From positions 1 through 41,452 of the forward strand of contig NZ_WLZU01000018.1 in NCBI RefSeq assembly GCF_009870755.1: 41,452 bases of DNA, written 5' to 3'. The notes under the pieces are model-generated. The model worked only from the letters and a program-made list of their open reading frames with translations. It was not told the DNA's origin and did not search any database. This document shows, piece by piece, positions 1 through 6,905 of this stretch (position 1 is the first letter of the stretch; each line of letters starts with the position of its first letter). The translations under genes and the position numbers were made by a program. The stretch is from Streptococcus halichoeri (GTDB lineage Bacteria > Bacillota > Bacilli > Lactobacillales > Streptococcaceae).

Positions 1-69
1 CTGCTCTTCCTCAAGGATGAGTTTTACAGCAGAGAGTTTGAAGGCTTTATCAAAGGTTTTTCTTGGCAT
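1..69 (-). mobile_element. IS3-type transposase OrfA, N-terminal part (runs off the window)
   Basis: Reading the minus strand from the ATG at 69, the first 23 residues are basic and run MPRKTFDKAFKLSAVKLIL and onward to the window edge. This is the typical start of the helix-turn-helix OrfA of IS3-family (IS150-like) elements. A GAGGAAAA ribosome binding site precedes it. Only the 5' end lies in the window, so whether the element is intact cannot be said. The sequence ending near 170 (reverse complement starting TGGCACTGCACCC) may be the terminal repeat of the element, but this is a guess because the other end is not visible. Confidence 0.75.
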
Positions 70-287
70 AATGACTTTTCCTCGTTTCCACTTAATTTTG
101 TGTCTACTTTATTATACCAAGTCCAAAACAGGAGTGTTTTTCTTGTGTCTCATTTATTGGGTGCAGTGCCAGTAGGTTGTGTTTTTTATGTCCGATTTAA
201 TATTAAGTGAGAGAGCAGCATTTGATTAGCTCCCCCAAATAGAATAAATAGTGATATTCTAATCAATTAAAAGCAAACGGCAAGCAA

Positions 288-316
288 TTGATAATAATTA
301 AGGCAAGGTGTATAAT
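288..316 (+). promoter_or_regulatory. Promoter of the LytTR regulator / kinase operon
   Basis: TTGATA (288-293) and TATAAT (311-316) are separated by 17 bp, a near-consensus sigma-A promoter. It would give a leader of about 70 nt before the GTG start at 394. The surrounding 170-390 stretch is otherwise gene-free and very AT-rich. No direct-repeat operator of the kind seen at 3317-3346 was found here. Confidence 0.6.
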
Positions 317-393
317 ATATAGTAATAATTTTAAAAATAACTCATAATTGTCATCTGCTATCATTGAAAATAATAGAAATATTGGAGAGTAAG

Positions 394-1141
394 GTGAAAA
401 TATATATTTTGGAAGATAATTTAAGTCAGCAATTTTATCTTGAAAAATTAATAAAACAAATACTTTCACAAAAAAATCGGGAAAACGATAACATACAAAC
501 TTTTGATCAATCAGAAGAATTATTGGACAATATTAAAGAAAGAGGAAGTCATCAATTATTTTTTCTAGATATTGAATTAGGACAAAATGAAAAGTTGGGG
601 CTACTAACTGCAAAAAAAAATAAAAGAAATTGATCCCTTAGCTACAATTGTGTTTATTTCAAGTCATTCAGAGTTTATGCCTTTAACATTTAGGTATCAA
701 ACGGAGGCATTTGATTTTATTGATAAAAACCTCTGCACTAAAGAAAAAATTGAAAGAATAACTAAAGCAATAAATTTTATTTTAAAAAATGGAAATAGTC
801 GTTCAATAAAAAGTACATTCTTTTTTGAAAATCAAAATAATATCCTGCAAATTCCTTTTGAAAACATTTATTTTATTGAAACTTCACCAGAGTCACATCG
901 CCTGATATTGCACGGACAAAATGAAATTTTTGAATTTTATGGGAGTATTGCTGAGGTATTAAAACAAGAGCCCAGGCTATTAAAATGTCATCGATCTTAT
1001 ATTATCAACCCGAATAATGTGATCAAAATAGATAAAAAAGAACGAACTATTTATTTTGAAAGAGGAATAAAGTGCTATGCTTCGCGTTCAAAAATAACGT
1101 TTATTACTGAAAGTATCATTAACTTAAGAAAGGAGAAATAA
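394..1141 (+). pseudogene. LytTR-family response regulator (SilA/BlpR/ComE-like), frameshifted
   Basis: The frame begins at a GTG (394) with GGAGAG at 384-389 in front and reads MKIYILEDN, the classic receiver-domain start. The receiver phosphoacceptor is Asp59 (FFLDIEL) and the conserved Lys is about residue 111 once the frame is corrected. The second half (about 830-1130) is a LytTR DNA-binding domain, with ENIYFIETS and LLKCHRSYIIN. The frame breaks at a run of nine A (612-620): with eight A the reading is LLTAKKIKEIDPLATIVFISSH and continues to the stop at 1141, about 248 residues. With nine A it stops at 633. The gene lies 20 nt before the cognate histidine kinase. The family directly activates bacteriocin or competence genes by binding paired direct repeats. 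The break may be a real null, a slippage switch or a sequencing error. The family assignment is strong; the exact name (SilA or BlpR) is not certain. Confidence 0.85.
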
Positions 1142-1160
1142 GCTGCTTATCTTCTTATCA

Positions 1161-2486
1161 ATGTTTGAAAAAATTTGTGACATTGCTGTCCCCATTTTTT
1201 TATTTTATTTTATTACAAAGAGAAAAATCAAATTTAAAGAAGTGTTGATTGGTGTATTCATAAGAGTTTTATTGATCCTTCTCTTTGTATTTTTAAACGA
1301 AAAATCGATTATTAATGATATTTTTATTTATTTATCATTACCTTTATATATGCTGCTTTTTACTTCGTATATATATAAGTTTAACATTAGTTTGCTGACT
1401 ATTTTTTATGCTCTATTTCCCATCACCTTATGGAACCTTATCTATCGTACTATTGTATTTTACCTATTGCCTATTTTGGGGATTAGCAATTCATATTTTC
1501 AGAAAAGTCAATTATTTTTACCAATATATTTGTTATCGGTTGCAATATTAGTACTATTTTTAAAAGTTTTTCATTATGATTTTTCGGCTTTTTCAGATCA
1601 ACAATTCAGTAAACAAGAGAAAAAATTATTATGTTTTGCAAATTTCTTTATGTTAACTTATTACTTTCTTATTCAAATCATTTCATTTATTGATTACCAA
1701 TTAGCAATTGATACTCTATTTTATCGTCAAATTATCGTAACTATATATTTTTTATTATTTTTAGGTATATTAAATTTTTTGGACAAAAAAATTAGAGAAA
1801 AACTTCAAAAAGAAATCATTTTCCAAAAGGAAATGCAACTGCAAAACCTTGAAAATTATAGTCAACATGTCGAAGAATTGTATAATCAGGTGCGCCATTT
1901 TAGACACGATTATGCTAATATTTTATCAACATTAAAGATTGGTATTGAAGAAGATAATATGAGTATAGTAAAAGATGTATTTGAAAAAGTTTTAAAGGAT
2001 TCAAATAGAGAACTAGAAAGTCATAAGTATGATATTACACGATTAGTAAACATCGAAAACAAAGCACTGAAGAGTTTATTAGCTGCTAAATTTATCCAAA
2101 TGGAAGAAAAAGGCATTACTGTTACTTTAGAAATTCCGTATAAAATATCGTTATGTGCGATGGATTTGATAGATTTTATTACTATAGTCTCCATATTTTT
2201 TGATAATGCTATTGAGGCAACATGTTTATCAAAGAACCCCACTATATCATTCGCATTTTTTGAAGATAATAATAGGCAAATCTGTATTATTGAAAATAGC
2301 ACTCGAGATAATCAAATTGATATAACATATTTATTTAATGAATTTGAAAGTTCAAAAGGTAAGGACAGAGGTATTGGGCTTTATAAGGTATCAAGAATAT
2401 TAAAAAAATACCATTTAGTAAAGTTAAAGACCCAAAGTCTAGACTATAAATTTACTCAAATGTTAGAAATAGTTAGTGAACAGTAA
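1161..2486 (+). CDS. HPK10-type sensor histidine kinase for a peptide pheromone (SilB/BlpH/ComD-like)
   Basis: 441 residues. The N-terminal half (about residues 1-215) carries six or seven hydrophobic segments, the usual polytopic sensor of pheromone-type kinases. It is followed by a short coiled linker and the H-box QVRHFRHDYANIL with the phosphoacceptor His249. The ATPase part shows the N-box DNAIEA and a G-box KDRGIGLYKV. This is the HPK10/AgrC-ComD class that senses secreted peptides and phosphorylates a LytTR regulator, here the adjacent frameshifted gene. The start is uncertain: the good AAAGGAG site (1130-1136) is 24 nt before the ATG at 1161, but only 6-8 nt before an in-frame CTG at 1143. 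A CTG start, or a poorly translated ATG, is possible. The gene appears intact although its partner is broken. An IS66-type element begins 34 bp downstream. Confidence 0.9.
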   Translation: MFEKICDIAVPIFLFYFITKRKIKFKEVLIGVFIRVLLILLFVFLNEKSIINDIFIYLSLPLYMLLFTSYIYKFNISLLTIFYALFPITLWNLIYRTIVFYLLPILGISNSYFQKSQLFLPIYLLSVAILVLFLKVFHYDFSAFSDQQFSKQEKKLLCFANFFMLTYYFLIQIISFIDYQLAIDTLFYRQIIVTIYFLLFLGILNFLDKKIREKLQKEIIFQKEMQLQNLENYSQHVEELYNQVRHFRHDYANILSTLKIGIEEDNMSIVKDVFEKVLKDSNRELESHKYDITRLVNIENKALKSLLAAKFIQMEEKGITVTLEIPYKISLCAMDLIDFITIVSIFFDNAIEATCLSKNPTISFAFFEDNNRQICIIENSTRDNQIDITYLFNEFESSKGKDRGIGLYKVSRILKKYHLVKLKTQSLDYKFTQMLEIVSEQ

Positions 2487-2549
2487 CTATTTTATCTTGA
2501 AATGATACCAATTTTTATTGGTAAGCGCCCAATAACGGAGTATATTGAA

Positions 2550-2580
2550 AACGTCCAAAGTCAAATAAACTTTGGACGTT
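2550..2580. terminator. Hairpin at the IS66 3' end; possible terminator after the kinase gene
   Basis: A perfect 12-bp stem (AACGTCCAAAGT / ACTTTGGACGTT) with a 7-nt loop is followed by CTTTTC on the plus strand and preceded by a run of A-rich bases for the other direction. It lies between the IS66 left repeat and the end of the TnpC remnant, so it probably came with the element, but it may now end the upstream kinase transcript. Confidence 0.6.
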
Positions 2581-2584
2581 CTTT

Positions 2585-3002
2585 TCATTTACAGTTACTT
2601 TCAATGTTTTCAGTCCATGGTAAATCAGCCTCTAGAACTTCCTTTTTAGCGAGTGTCTCTTTGTTAGGAAGATTGCCTAGAAGATAGGTCAGTTGACTAT
2701 CACTTTCGAAGCCCCTGTAGGAGGATTCATCGGCATGAAGGATGGGGTGTTCCAGCAATTTCTCATGCAACAGGTCATAAATCGGCTCGAAATAATATTG
2801 GCTTGACTTGATAGGCCAGTTGGTTCTTTCTTTCCGACTAATCGGTAAGCCTAGCTTATGCCAGTCCTCTTTCTGGGCGTTAATTGGGCACCTTAAGTTT
2901 AACCTTCTGGTGGATGGTGTGAGCGATGATAGAGGCTGAACCCAAGCTATGTGTCAAAAGCACTTTAGGAACGGGAGCTTTGATAAGCTTATCGCTGTTG
3001 TT
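2585..3002 (-). pseudogene. IS66 transposase TnpC remnant
   Basis: Minus-strand reading from about 3002 gives KLIKAPVPKVLLTHSLGSA, then SIIAHTIHQKVKLKVP. After a frameshift near 2887 it continues EDWHKLGLPISRKERTNW and YYFEPIYDLLHEKLLEHP, then LHADESSYRGFESDSQLTYLL, which is the DDE-domain segment of IS66 TnpC. From there it jumps directly to LPNKETLAKKEVLEADLPW, the family's C-terminus, and stops at 2585. The catalytic core between these two parts, and everything N-terminal, is missing. It cannot encode an active transposase. Assignment rests on family motifs recognised by eye. Confidence 0.8.
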
Positions 3003-3050
3003 TTCTATTAACAATTTGATGGAGATTGAATTATTTCTATAGGTACTTCG

Positions 3051-3191
3051 TTATTGGGCGATTTCTTCTATGACTGCATTTTTAATGGTTTTATTAAAAA
3101 TTGAATTTATTGTCTGCCACAATGACTTTCCTCCAATTATTTGGTCTAATTCGGTTTCTGAAATTGTTAAAAATTGTTTAAAATCATTCAT
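3051..3191 (-). CDS. Short double-glycine leader peptide, probable pheromone precursor or small bacteriocin
   Basis: A 46-residue frame starts at ATG 3191 on the minus strand after GAAAGGAAA and stops at 3051. The leader MNDFKQFLTISETELDQIIGG (written here as its two parts MNDFKQFLTIS and ETELDQIIGG) has the hydrophobic spacing and Gly-Gly end of peptides cut by ComA/BlpA-type peptidase-transporters. It resembles pneumococcal BlpC, whose leader ends TTTELNQITGG. The predicted mature part is 25 residues, starting KSLWQTINSIF and ending EEIAQ. Position next to the HPK10 kinase and LytTR regulator suggests it is the signal that the kinase senses. The last codons (GAAATCGCCCAATAA) lie inside the right IS66-type repeat, so the original C-terminus may have been replaced. 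It is convergent with the kinase gene and divergent from the bacteriocin gene. Function is inferred; a small bacteriocin is the alternative. Confidence 0.6.
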   Translation of the reverse strand: MNDFKQFLTISETELDQIIGGKSLWQTINSIFNKTIKNAVIEEIAQ

Positions 3192-3316
3192 TTTAGGTAT
3201 TTTTCCTTTCTAAGTCTCCAAATAATGACATTATGACAAAATTAATGCATTGGAAATTCACAAATACCTAAAAAACAGTATTTTGCATAGATTGTCATTG
3301 CAATTACTAATTTTGT

Positions 3317-3346
3317 ACCATTTAGGCTATATTTGCCCCATTTGGG
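3317..3346 (+). promoter_or_regulatory. Paired LytTR-type direct repeats before the bacteriocin gene
   Basis: ACCATTTAGG (3317-3326) and CCCATTTGGG (3337-3346) are imperfect direct repeats whose starts are exactly 20 bp apart, about two helical turns. This is the architecture bound by ComE/BlpR/SilA-type LytTR regulators. The likely target of the frameshifted regulator encoded upstream. Confidence 0.6.
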
Positions 3347-3373
3347 GAAAATGGATCGTTACTGACTTGAAAG

Positions 3374-3382
3374 TGGTATAGT
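3374..3382 (+). promoter_or_regulatory. Extended -10 of the bacteriocin promoter
   Basis: TGGTATAGT (3374-3382) is an extended -10 with no good -35, placed about 30 bp after the paired direct repeats, as expected for an activator-dependent promoter. The bacteriocin ATG follows 44 bp further on. Confidence 0.5.
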
Positions 3383-3426
3383 TAGTATATCTCGAGATAA
3401 ATACTAATAGATAATAGGAAAATATT

Positions 3427-3660
3427 ATGAATACACTTGAAGATTATTCTGTTTTGAACAGTGCCCAACTTATTGAAGTAAAGGGCGGTAGAAAAATAAA
3501 TTGGGGTAAAGTAGGATCCTGTGCAGCTGGTATTGCTTTTGGTGCTGGAGAAGGATATATGGCAACTGCAGGAGGAACGGCATTTTTAGGGCCATATGCT
3601 TTTGGGACCGGCGCGATAGGAGCAGTAATTGGTGGAGTTGGAGGGGCTTTAACCTGTTGA
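3427..3660 (+). CDS. Double-glycine class II bacteriocin-like peptide
   Basis: 77 residues. The leader MNTLEDYSVLNSAQLIEVKGG (parts MNTLEDYSVLNS and AQLIEVKGG) ends in Gly-Gly at residues 20-21. The mature 56 residues are rich in Gly and Ala (GIAFGAGEGYMATAGGTAF, GAVIGGVGGALTC) with several GxxxG motifs that favour helix packing in membranes, and two cysteines (about residues 32 and 77), the last being the C-terminal residue. Small, glycine-rich, membrane-active peptides of this kind belong to the Blp/two-peptide bacteriocin group. A membrane protein likely to give immunity follows 28 nt later. It is probably controlled by the LytTR repeats upstream. Export would need a ComA/BlpA-like transporter, which is not in this window. 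No second peptide of a two-peptide pair is present on this strand. Confidence 0.8.
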   Translation: MNTLEDYSVLNSAQLIEVKGGRKINWGKVGSCAAGIAFGAGEGYMATAGGTAFLGPYAFGTGAIGAVIGGVGGALTC

Positions 3661-3688
3661 AACCATAAACTAAAGGAAGAATAAAATA

Positions 3689-4123
3689 ATGGTAATAAAA
3701 ACACGCCTAAATAAATTAAGAATCGTTAGATTTTTCACTGGACAATTACCAGTAATTATCTCTTTTTTAATTCTATTTTTAAATATAAACGATCTTCAAA
3801 AAATGACTGTCACAAATACGATTATTGTCTTTTATTTATTATTTAGTGCAATGCTTTCAAATTATTTTTTGACAAAAGAAATAAGAGAAGAGAAAGTAAA
3901 AAACAACTTGTCATCAAGCATTCTATTTTCTCAATTCATCCTTATAGCTATTTTTATTACTTTAGGAATTGTTTGTATTTACCGATTCTTTTGTGTTGAC
4001 AATATAGAATTATACCAAAAAGTTTTAACAAGTATAGTTGGTATTATTTCAATAGTGTTCTCCTTATTATTGATTTGGGGAATTAAATATATAAATAAGT
4101 CAGAAAAACTCCAGAGTAAATAA
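3689..4123 (+). CDS. Small membrane protein, probable bacteriocin immunity protein
   Basis: 144 residues with four predicted membrane segments (about residues 17-33, 40-60, 78-100 and 110-132) and a basic C-terminus (KYINKSEKLQSK). The start has AAAGGAAGAATAAA before it. It is 28 nt after the bacteriocin-like gene and has the same low GC content, so the two are likely one transcript. Four-helix proteins of this size next to double-glycine bacteriocins usually protect the producer. I do not recognise a specific family, so immunity is inferred from size, topology and position. Confidence 0.65.
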   Translation: MVIKTRLNKLRIVRFFTGQLPVIISFLILFLNINDLQKMTVTNTIIVFYLLFSAMLSNYFLTKEIREEKVKNNLSSSILFSQFILIAIFITLGIVCIYRFFCVDNIELYQKVLTSIVGIISIVFSLLLIWGIKYINKSEKLQSK

Positions 4124-4141
4124 GGGGAAATGTTTTAGCAT

Positions 4142-4440
4142 TTAACAGCCAATATAATTAAAATTATTTAAGTCATATTTTGCAAAAAGACCTTTTGGAT
4201 TATAACAGATTTCCATATATTTAAAGAGTTCAAGTTGAGCCTGTTCAATGGATGCAAGATACGCATCGTGGACAGGCTTTCGTTTTAATGTTTTACAAAT
4301 GGATTCTATAAAGTGCATTATCGTACGATTGCCTTTTTGGCCCATACTAGACTGACATGTTTTTTTCTGTCTAAGGAAGTCTTGAAATCGCGCTCTGGTA
4401 TGTTGAGAATCTTGGTCGGTATGCGTGGTGAGCTCTTTTG
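4142..4440 (-). pseudogene. IS3-family transposase OrfB, C-terminal remnant
   Basis: On the minus strand the reading from about 4440 is ELTTHTDQDSQHTRARFQDF, then LRQKKTCQSSMGQKGNRT and IESICKTLKRKPVHDAYLAS, continuing IEQAQLELFKYMEICYNPK to the stop at 4142. This is the C-terminal third of the IS3 DDE integrase core: H(T/S)DQGSQYT carries the second catalytic Asp, and the catalytic Glu lies in the FIES segment. The N-terminal two thirds, OrfA and the usual end (GYLSP-type) are absent or degraded. With the OrfA start at 1-69 in the same orientation it brackets the bacteriocin locus. Confidence 0.75.
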
Positions 4441-5070
4441 TTTAATAGGCGATTTGCTTGAGCTTGTCGCAATAGTGGCAAAAAAGCTAGCTTTTGAATA
4501 TATGCTTGGTGTTGTGAAACGAAGGAAGCTATGATATTTTGAACTTCGGTTTTTATGATTTTTGTGTTATGGTAGTGCTAGTTTTATTTTTAGTTTACCT
4601 AGCGATTGGTCAATTCGCGATTTTTCTAGCTTTTTGCTATAGCAAAAAACTAGCTGCGGACTTCAGCTAGGGCTTACTAGCAAAAAGTTTTTGCACACAG
4701 CCTTTAAACTGCGAGCCACTGGGATTGCTCAGCAATTTTGCAGCGACTTTATCCTAAAACCAAGGAGCAGCGCTGAAAAATAGTGTGATCACTAAATGGT
4801 CAATCTGGCAGGCTCTTTGTGGGGTCTGCTTTTTGGGGTTGGCCGCACTGACTGCAAAGTCTGGACAAATGGGTAAGGCCCCGGCCCCACCAGCTTTTGT
4901 CTGAGATAGGGGGGCTCTAACTGATATTTTTTATTTCAGCGGGGTTTGAAAAATAATTTTTTCAATTATTCCAATAAAGCTATATTTTTTTCGAATAATA
5001 AGTTAGGTGGCAAAAAGGTTTCTAGCCATTAGAACAGTTTTCGTTAATTGATCAAAGGAGGTTTTATTGA
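4441..5070. other. Gene-free stretch with nested hairpins
   Basis: No convincing coding frame was seen in these 630 bases. At 4626-4653 a 28-bp near-perfect inverted repeat (CTAGCTTTTTGCTA / TAGCAAAAAACTAG) overlaps a second one at 4650-4670 (CTAGCTG / CAGCTAG), so the two structures are mutually exclusive. TAGCAAAAA recurs at 4678. The rest looks like decayed sequence between the IS3 remnant and the next operon. Confidence 0.5.
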
Positions 5071-5451
5071 ATGAAAGTAAAATTAGCACTTGTTTTAAGC
5101 TTATTGTTGATGGTGCCAACTAGCATCTTTGCTGGTACACGACAAGTTGGACAATTATTCCATTTTCGGATTTTGCCAGCTTTTGCAGCCACGCCATATT
5201 TGGAGAAGATGAATGATAGCTACTATGTGGTTAATCTAAATAGTAGGAGTCCGCAAATTCGTGTTAAGCATTATTTGGCAAATACCAATGGTGCAAGGCG
5301 CAGTGATGTGGATTTGACATGGACTGGCCAGCGAGGAATCTACACCAACAATGCCAAACCGCATTATCTGTATAATTTAAATTTAGCACGAGAAAATTTC
5401 TGGGATACGGCTGCCTATATTGATGGTAGCTGGTCCTTGGATTCACATTAG
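5071..5451 (+). CDS. Secreted protein, DUF2712-like, next to an ABC exporter
   Basis: 126 residues with a clear signal peptide (MKVKLALVLSLLLMVPTSIFA, hydrophobic core residues 5-18, likely cut after residue 21). The ATG follows AAAGGAGG at good spacing. The mature part has no cysteines and is rich in Asn, Tyr, Arg and Trp. Its end (YLYNLNLARENFWDTAAYID, then GSWSLDSH) resembles the tail of small secreted DUF2712 proteins of Firmicutes, which often sit beside bacteriocin-type membrane proteins. Two membrane proteins and an ABC ATPase follow closely. It could be a secreted toxin or signal handled by that transporter, but the family match is from memory and weak. Confidence 0.5.
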   Translation: MKVKLALVLSLLLMVPTSIFAGTRQVGQLFHFRILPAFAATPYLEKMNDSYYVVNLNSRSPQIRVKHYLANTNGARRSDVDLTWTGQRGIYTNNAKPHYLYNLNLARENFWDTAAYIDGSWSLDSH

Positions 5452-5503
5452 TCTCAATCGTTAGTATTAAGCAAGACTGTAATTATTGATGGAGGATTCC
5501 TTT

Positions 5504-6295
5504 ATGTCTCACCTGAAGCTATTACCTTACCGAAAAGTTTGGTTATTTCTGCCGTTAGTTCTTTTATTGTTGGTTTATCATGATGCTGTATTTCATCAGT
5601 TGTTTTTTGACCTAAAAGCCCAGGATTTACCTACAGCAGAAGGACTTGTGGTTAAGCAACACTATTTTCGAAATATGCTTTCCATAAATAATAGCTTATT
5701 TAACTTTAACTTTTTTCAAGCTTTTATTTTCCCAGTGATTATTTGTTTTGCTGCCTATTCCTATCATTTTATTAAAACGCGCTATCTTAAATATAGTATT
5801 GGGAAACAGGAGCAGTATCACTTAAAACGCTTTTTTCTAAAATTGCAATTAGCCTATCAAGTTCTAGCTGTTTTTAGTTTAGTTTTTGCTTTTATTTGTC
5901 TGATTGCCTATAGTGTTAATCGCTCACCTATCCCTGCTTTGGAAATGATTTTTAATGCGTCTTCGTCTTTGAGATTTTTTGCTACAGATACTAAACGTTT
6001 TTTGATTTTCTATTTCCTTGTGAAAGGCTCAGCGCTCTTTTTTGAGACAATCTTTACTTGTTATCTAGTGGATTATTTAGGACATATCACAAAAGCAATG
6101 CTTGCCTTTTTGCTAATAATATGGGCCTTGGCACCGCTTTTATATCCGCTAGTTCCCTTTTATTTGGTACCTATGTCTAATCTGATGATTTTATCATATG
6201 GCAATTTAACCTTCATTCAGATTGTATTAACTTATCTCCCTTTTATAGGTTTATTCATTTTTGGAAGGATTTTTGGTAATGATGAGGTGGTCTAA
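5504..6295 (+). CDS. Integral membrane protein, ABC exporter permease-like (first)
   Basis: 263 residues from the ATG at 5504, chosen because GGAGGA (5491-5496) stands 7 nt before it; an upstream in-frame TTG would put the binding site inside the gene. About six membrane segments are visible (residues about 11-28, 62-82, 108-135, 162-185, 196-222 and 229-255). No family motif is recognisable. It overlaps the next membrane protein by 17 nt, and the ATPase gene follows, so the three probably form one exporter or an immunity transporter for the secreted protein encoded just upstream. Confidence 0.6.
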   Translation: MSHLKLLPYRKVWLFLPLVLLLLVYHDAVFHQLFFDLKAQDLPTAEGLVVKQHYFRNMLSINNSLFNFNFFQAFIFPVIICFAAYSYHFIKTRYLKYSIGKQEQYHLKRFFLKLQLAYQVLAVFSLVFAFICLIAYSVNRSPIPALEMIFNASSSLRFFATDTKRFLIFYFLVKGSALFFETIFTCYLVDYLGHITKAMLAFLLIIWALAPLLYPLVPFYLVPMSNLMILSYGNLTFIQIVLTYLPFIGLFIFGRIFGNDEVV

Positions 6296-6905
6296 GAGCT
6301 TGACTTATTTAGCGCAAGCCGGTCTTAGTTTTTATATCGCGACAGAACTTATTAAGCTGATGCCTGATTGGCAAACAAGAGCAGCTGCTACGCTTTTTTA
6401 CCATCAAGTGTTGAATCCTTTTCCTTCACAAGTTGGGGAACACTTCTCTTTTTTGAAGGTGATTATGATTTTGGGCTTAGCTTTGATTGGCTGGCTAAAG
6501 ACGATTAATTTAACCATTGATTTGGCTCAAGGGAGTAAGCAGCTCATTCGTTATCACTCAAAAAGTGAAGTTTGGGTGCGCTTCTATGCTTTTTTAACAA
6601 TTGGCAAATGCTATGTTAAAGAATGGCTTGTCATCATATCAGTGTATATAGCAATAGGCTTATTCATGAAGCTAGATATACGACTGTATGAAAGTTTTAG
6701 TCTATTTGTTTCACTTTTTATCTGTGACCTTCTTTGCCTAACAATAACACAATACTATGCTAAAACAGCTATTGAAGGAATGTGCTTGATACTATTAGGA
6801 TTTATATTGCGCTCCTATCTGCTTTTACATCCACTAATAATGGTATTATTGCTGGCTATATTTATTGGAATAAGATATCGAAAGGAAAACTATGTTAAAA
6901 ATTGA
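6279..6905 (+). CDS. Integral membrane protein, ABC exporter permease-like (second)
   Basis: 208 residues from ATG 6279 (MMRWSKSLTY), which has GGAAGGA at 6263-6269; a second ATG follows directly. Roughly six hydrophobic segments, for example residues 60-78, 110-130, 140-158 and 170-200. The start lies inside the 3' end of the preceding gene and its own 3' end overlaps the ATPase start by 14 nt, a translationally coupled arrangement. Function is inferred from context only. Because the ATPase partner is broken, the permease pair may be non-functional unless it uses another ATPase. Confidence 0.6.
   Translation: MMRWSKSLTYLAQAGLSFYIATELIKLMPDWQTRAAATLFYHQVLNPFPSQVGEHFSFLKVIMILGLALIGWLKTINLTIDLAQGSKQLIRYHSKSEVWVRFYAFLTIGKCYVKEWLVIISVYIAIGLFMKLDIRLYESFSLFVSLFICDLLCLTITQYYAKTAIEGMCLILLGFILRSYLLLHPLIMVLLLAIFIGIRYRKENYVKN

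Larger units (their letters stand above)
2521..3065 (-). mobile_element. IS66-type element, internally deleted, about 545 bp
   Basis: The left end begins GTAAGCGCCCAATAACGG (2521) and the right end (3044-3065) is its inverted copy with 19 of 22 positions matching. GTAAGCG ends are typical of IS66. Between them only pieces of the minus-strand transposase TnpC remain, and tnpA and tnpB are gone. The right terminal repeat has lost the perfect outer TTAC. Flanking 8-mers (2513-2520 and 3066-3073) match at only 5 of 8 positions, so no clear target duplication is left. The element sits between the kinase gene and the minus-strand peptide gene, and its right repeat overlaps the last codons of that peptide gene. 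Confidence 0.7.

Noticed and set aside
263..469. Minus-strand 68-residue hydrophobic frame
   Set aside because: It lies across the promoter and the start of the response regulator, has no ribosome binding site, and comes from AT-rich antisense sequence.
2550..2580. CRISPR-like or phage attachment palindrome
   Set aside because: It is a single hairpin inside the IS66 end; no spacer array, cas genes, integrase or phage genes are present in the window.
2502..2687. Plus-strand 61-residue frame
   Set aside because: It overlaps the IS66 left end and TnpC remnant on the other strand; the reading matches nothing and is antisense to a recognisable transposase.
4313..4534. Plus-strand 73-residue frame
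   Set aside because: Antisense to the IS3 OrfB remnant, whose minus-strand reading shows clear family motifs.
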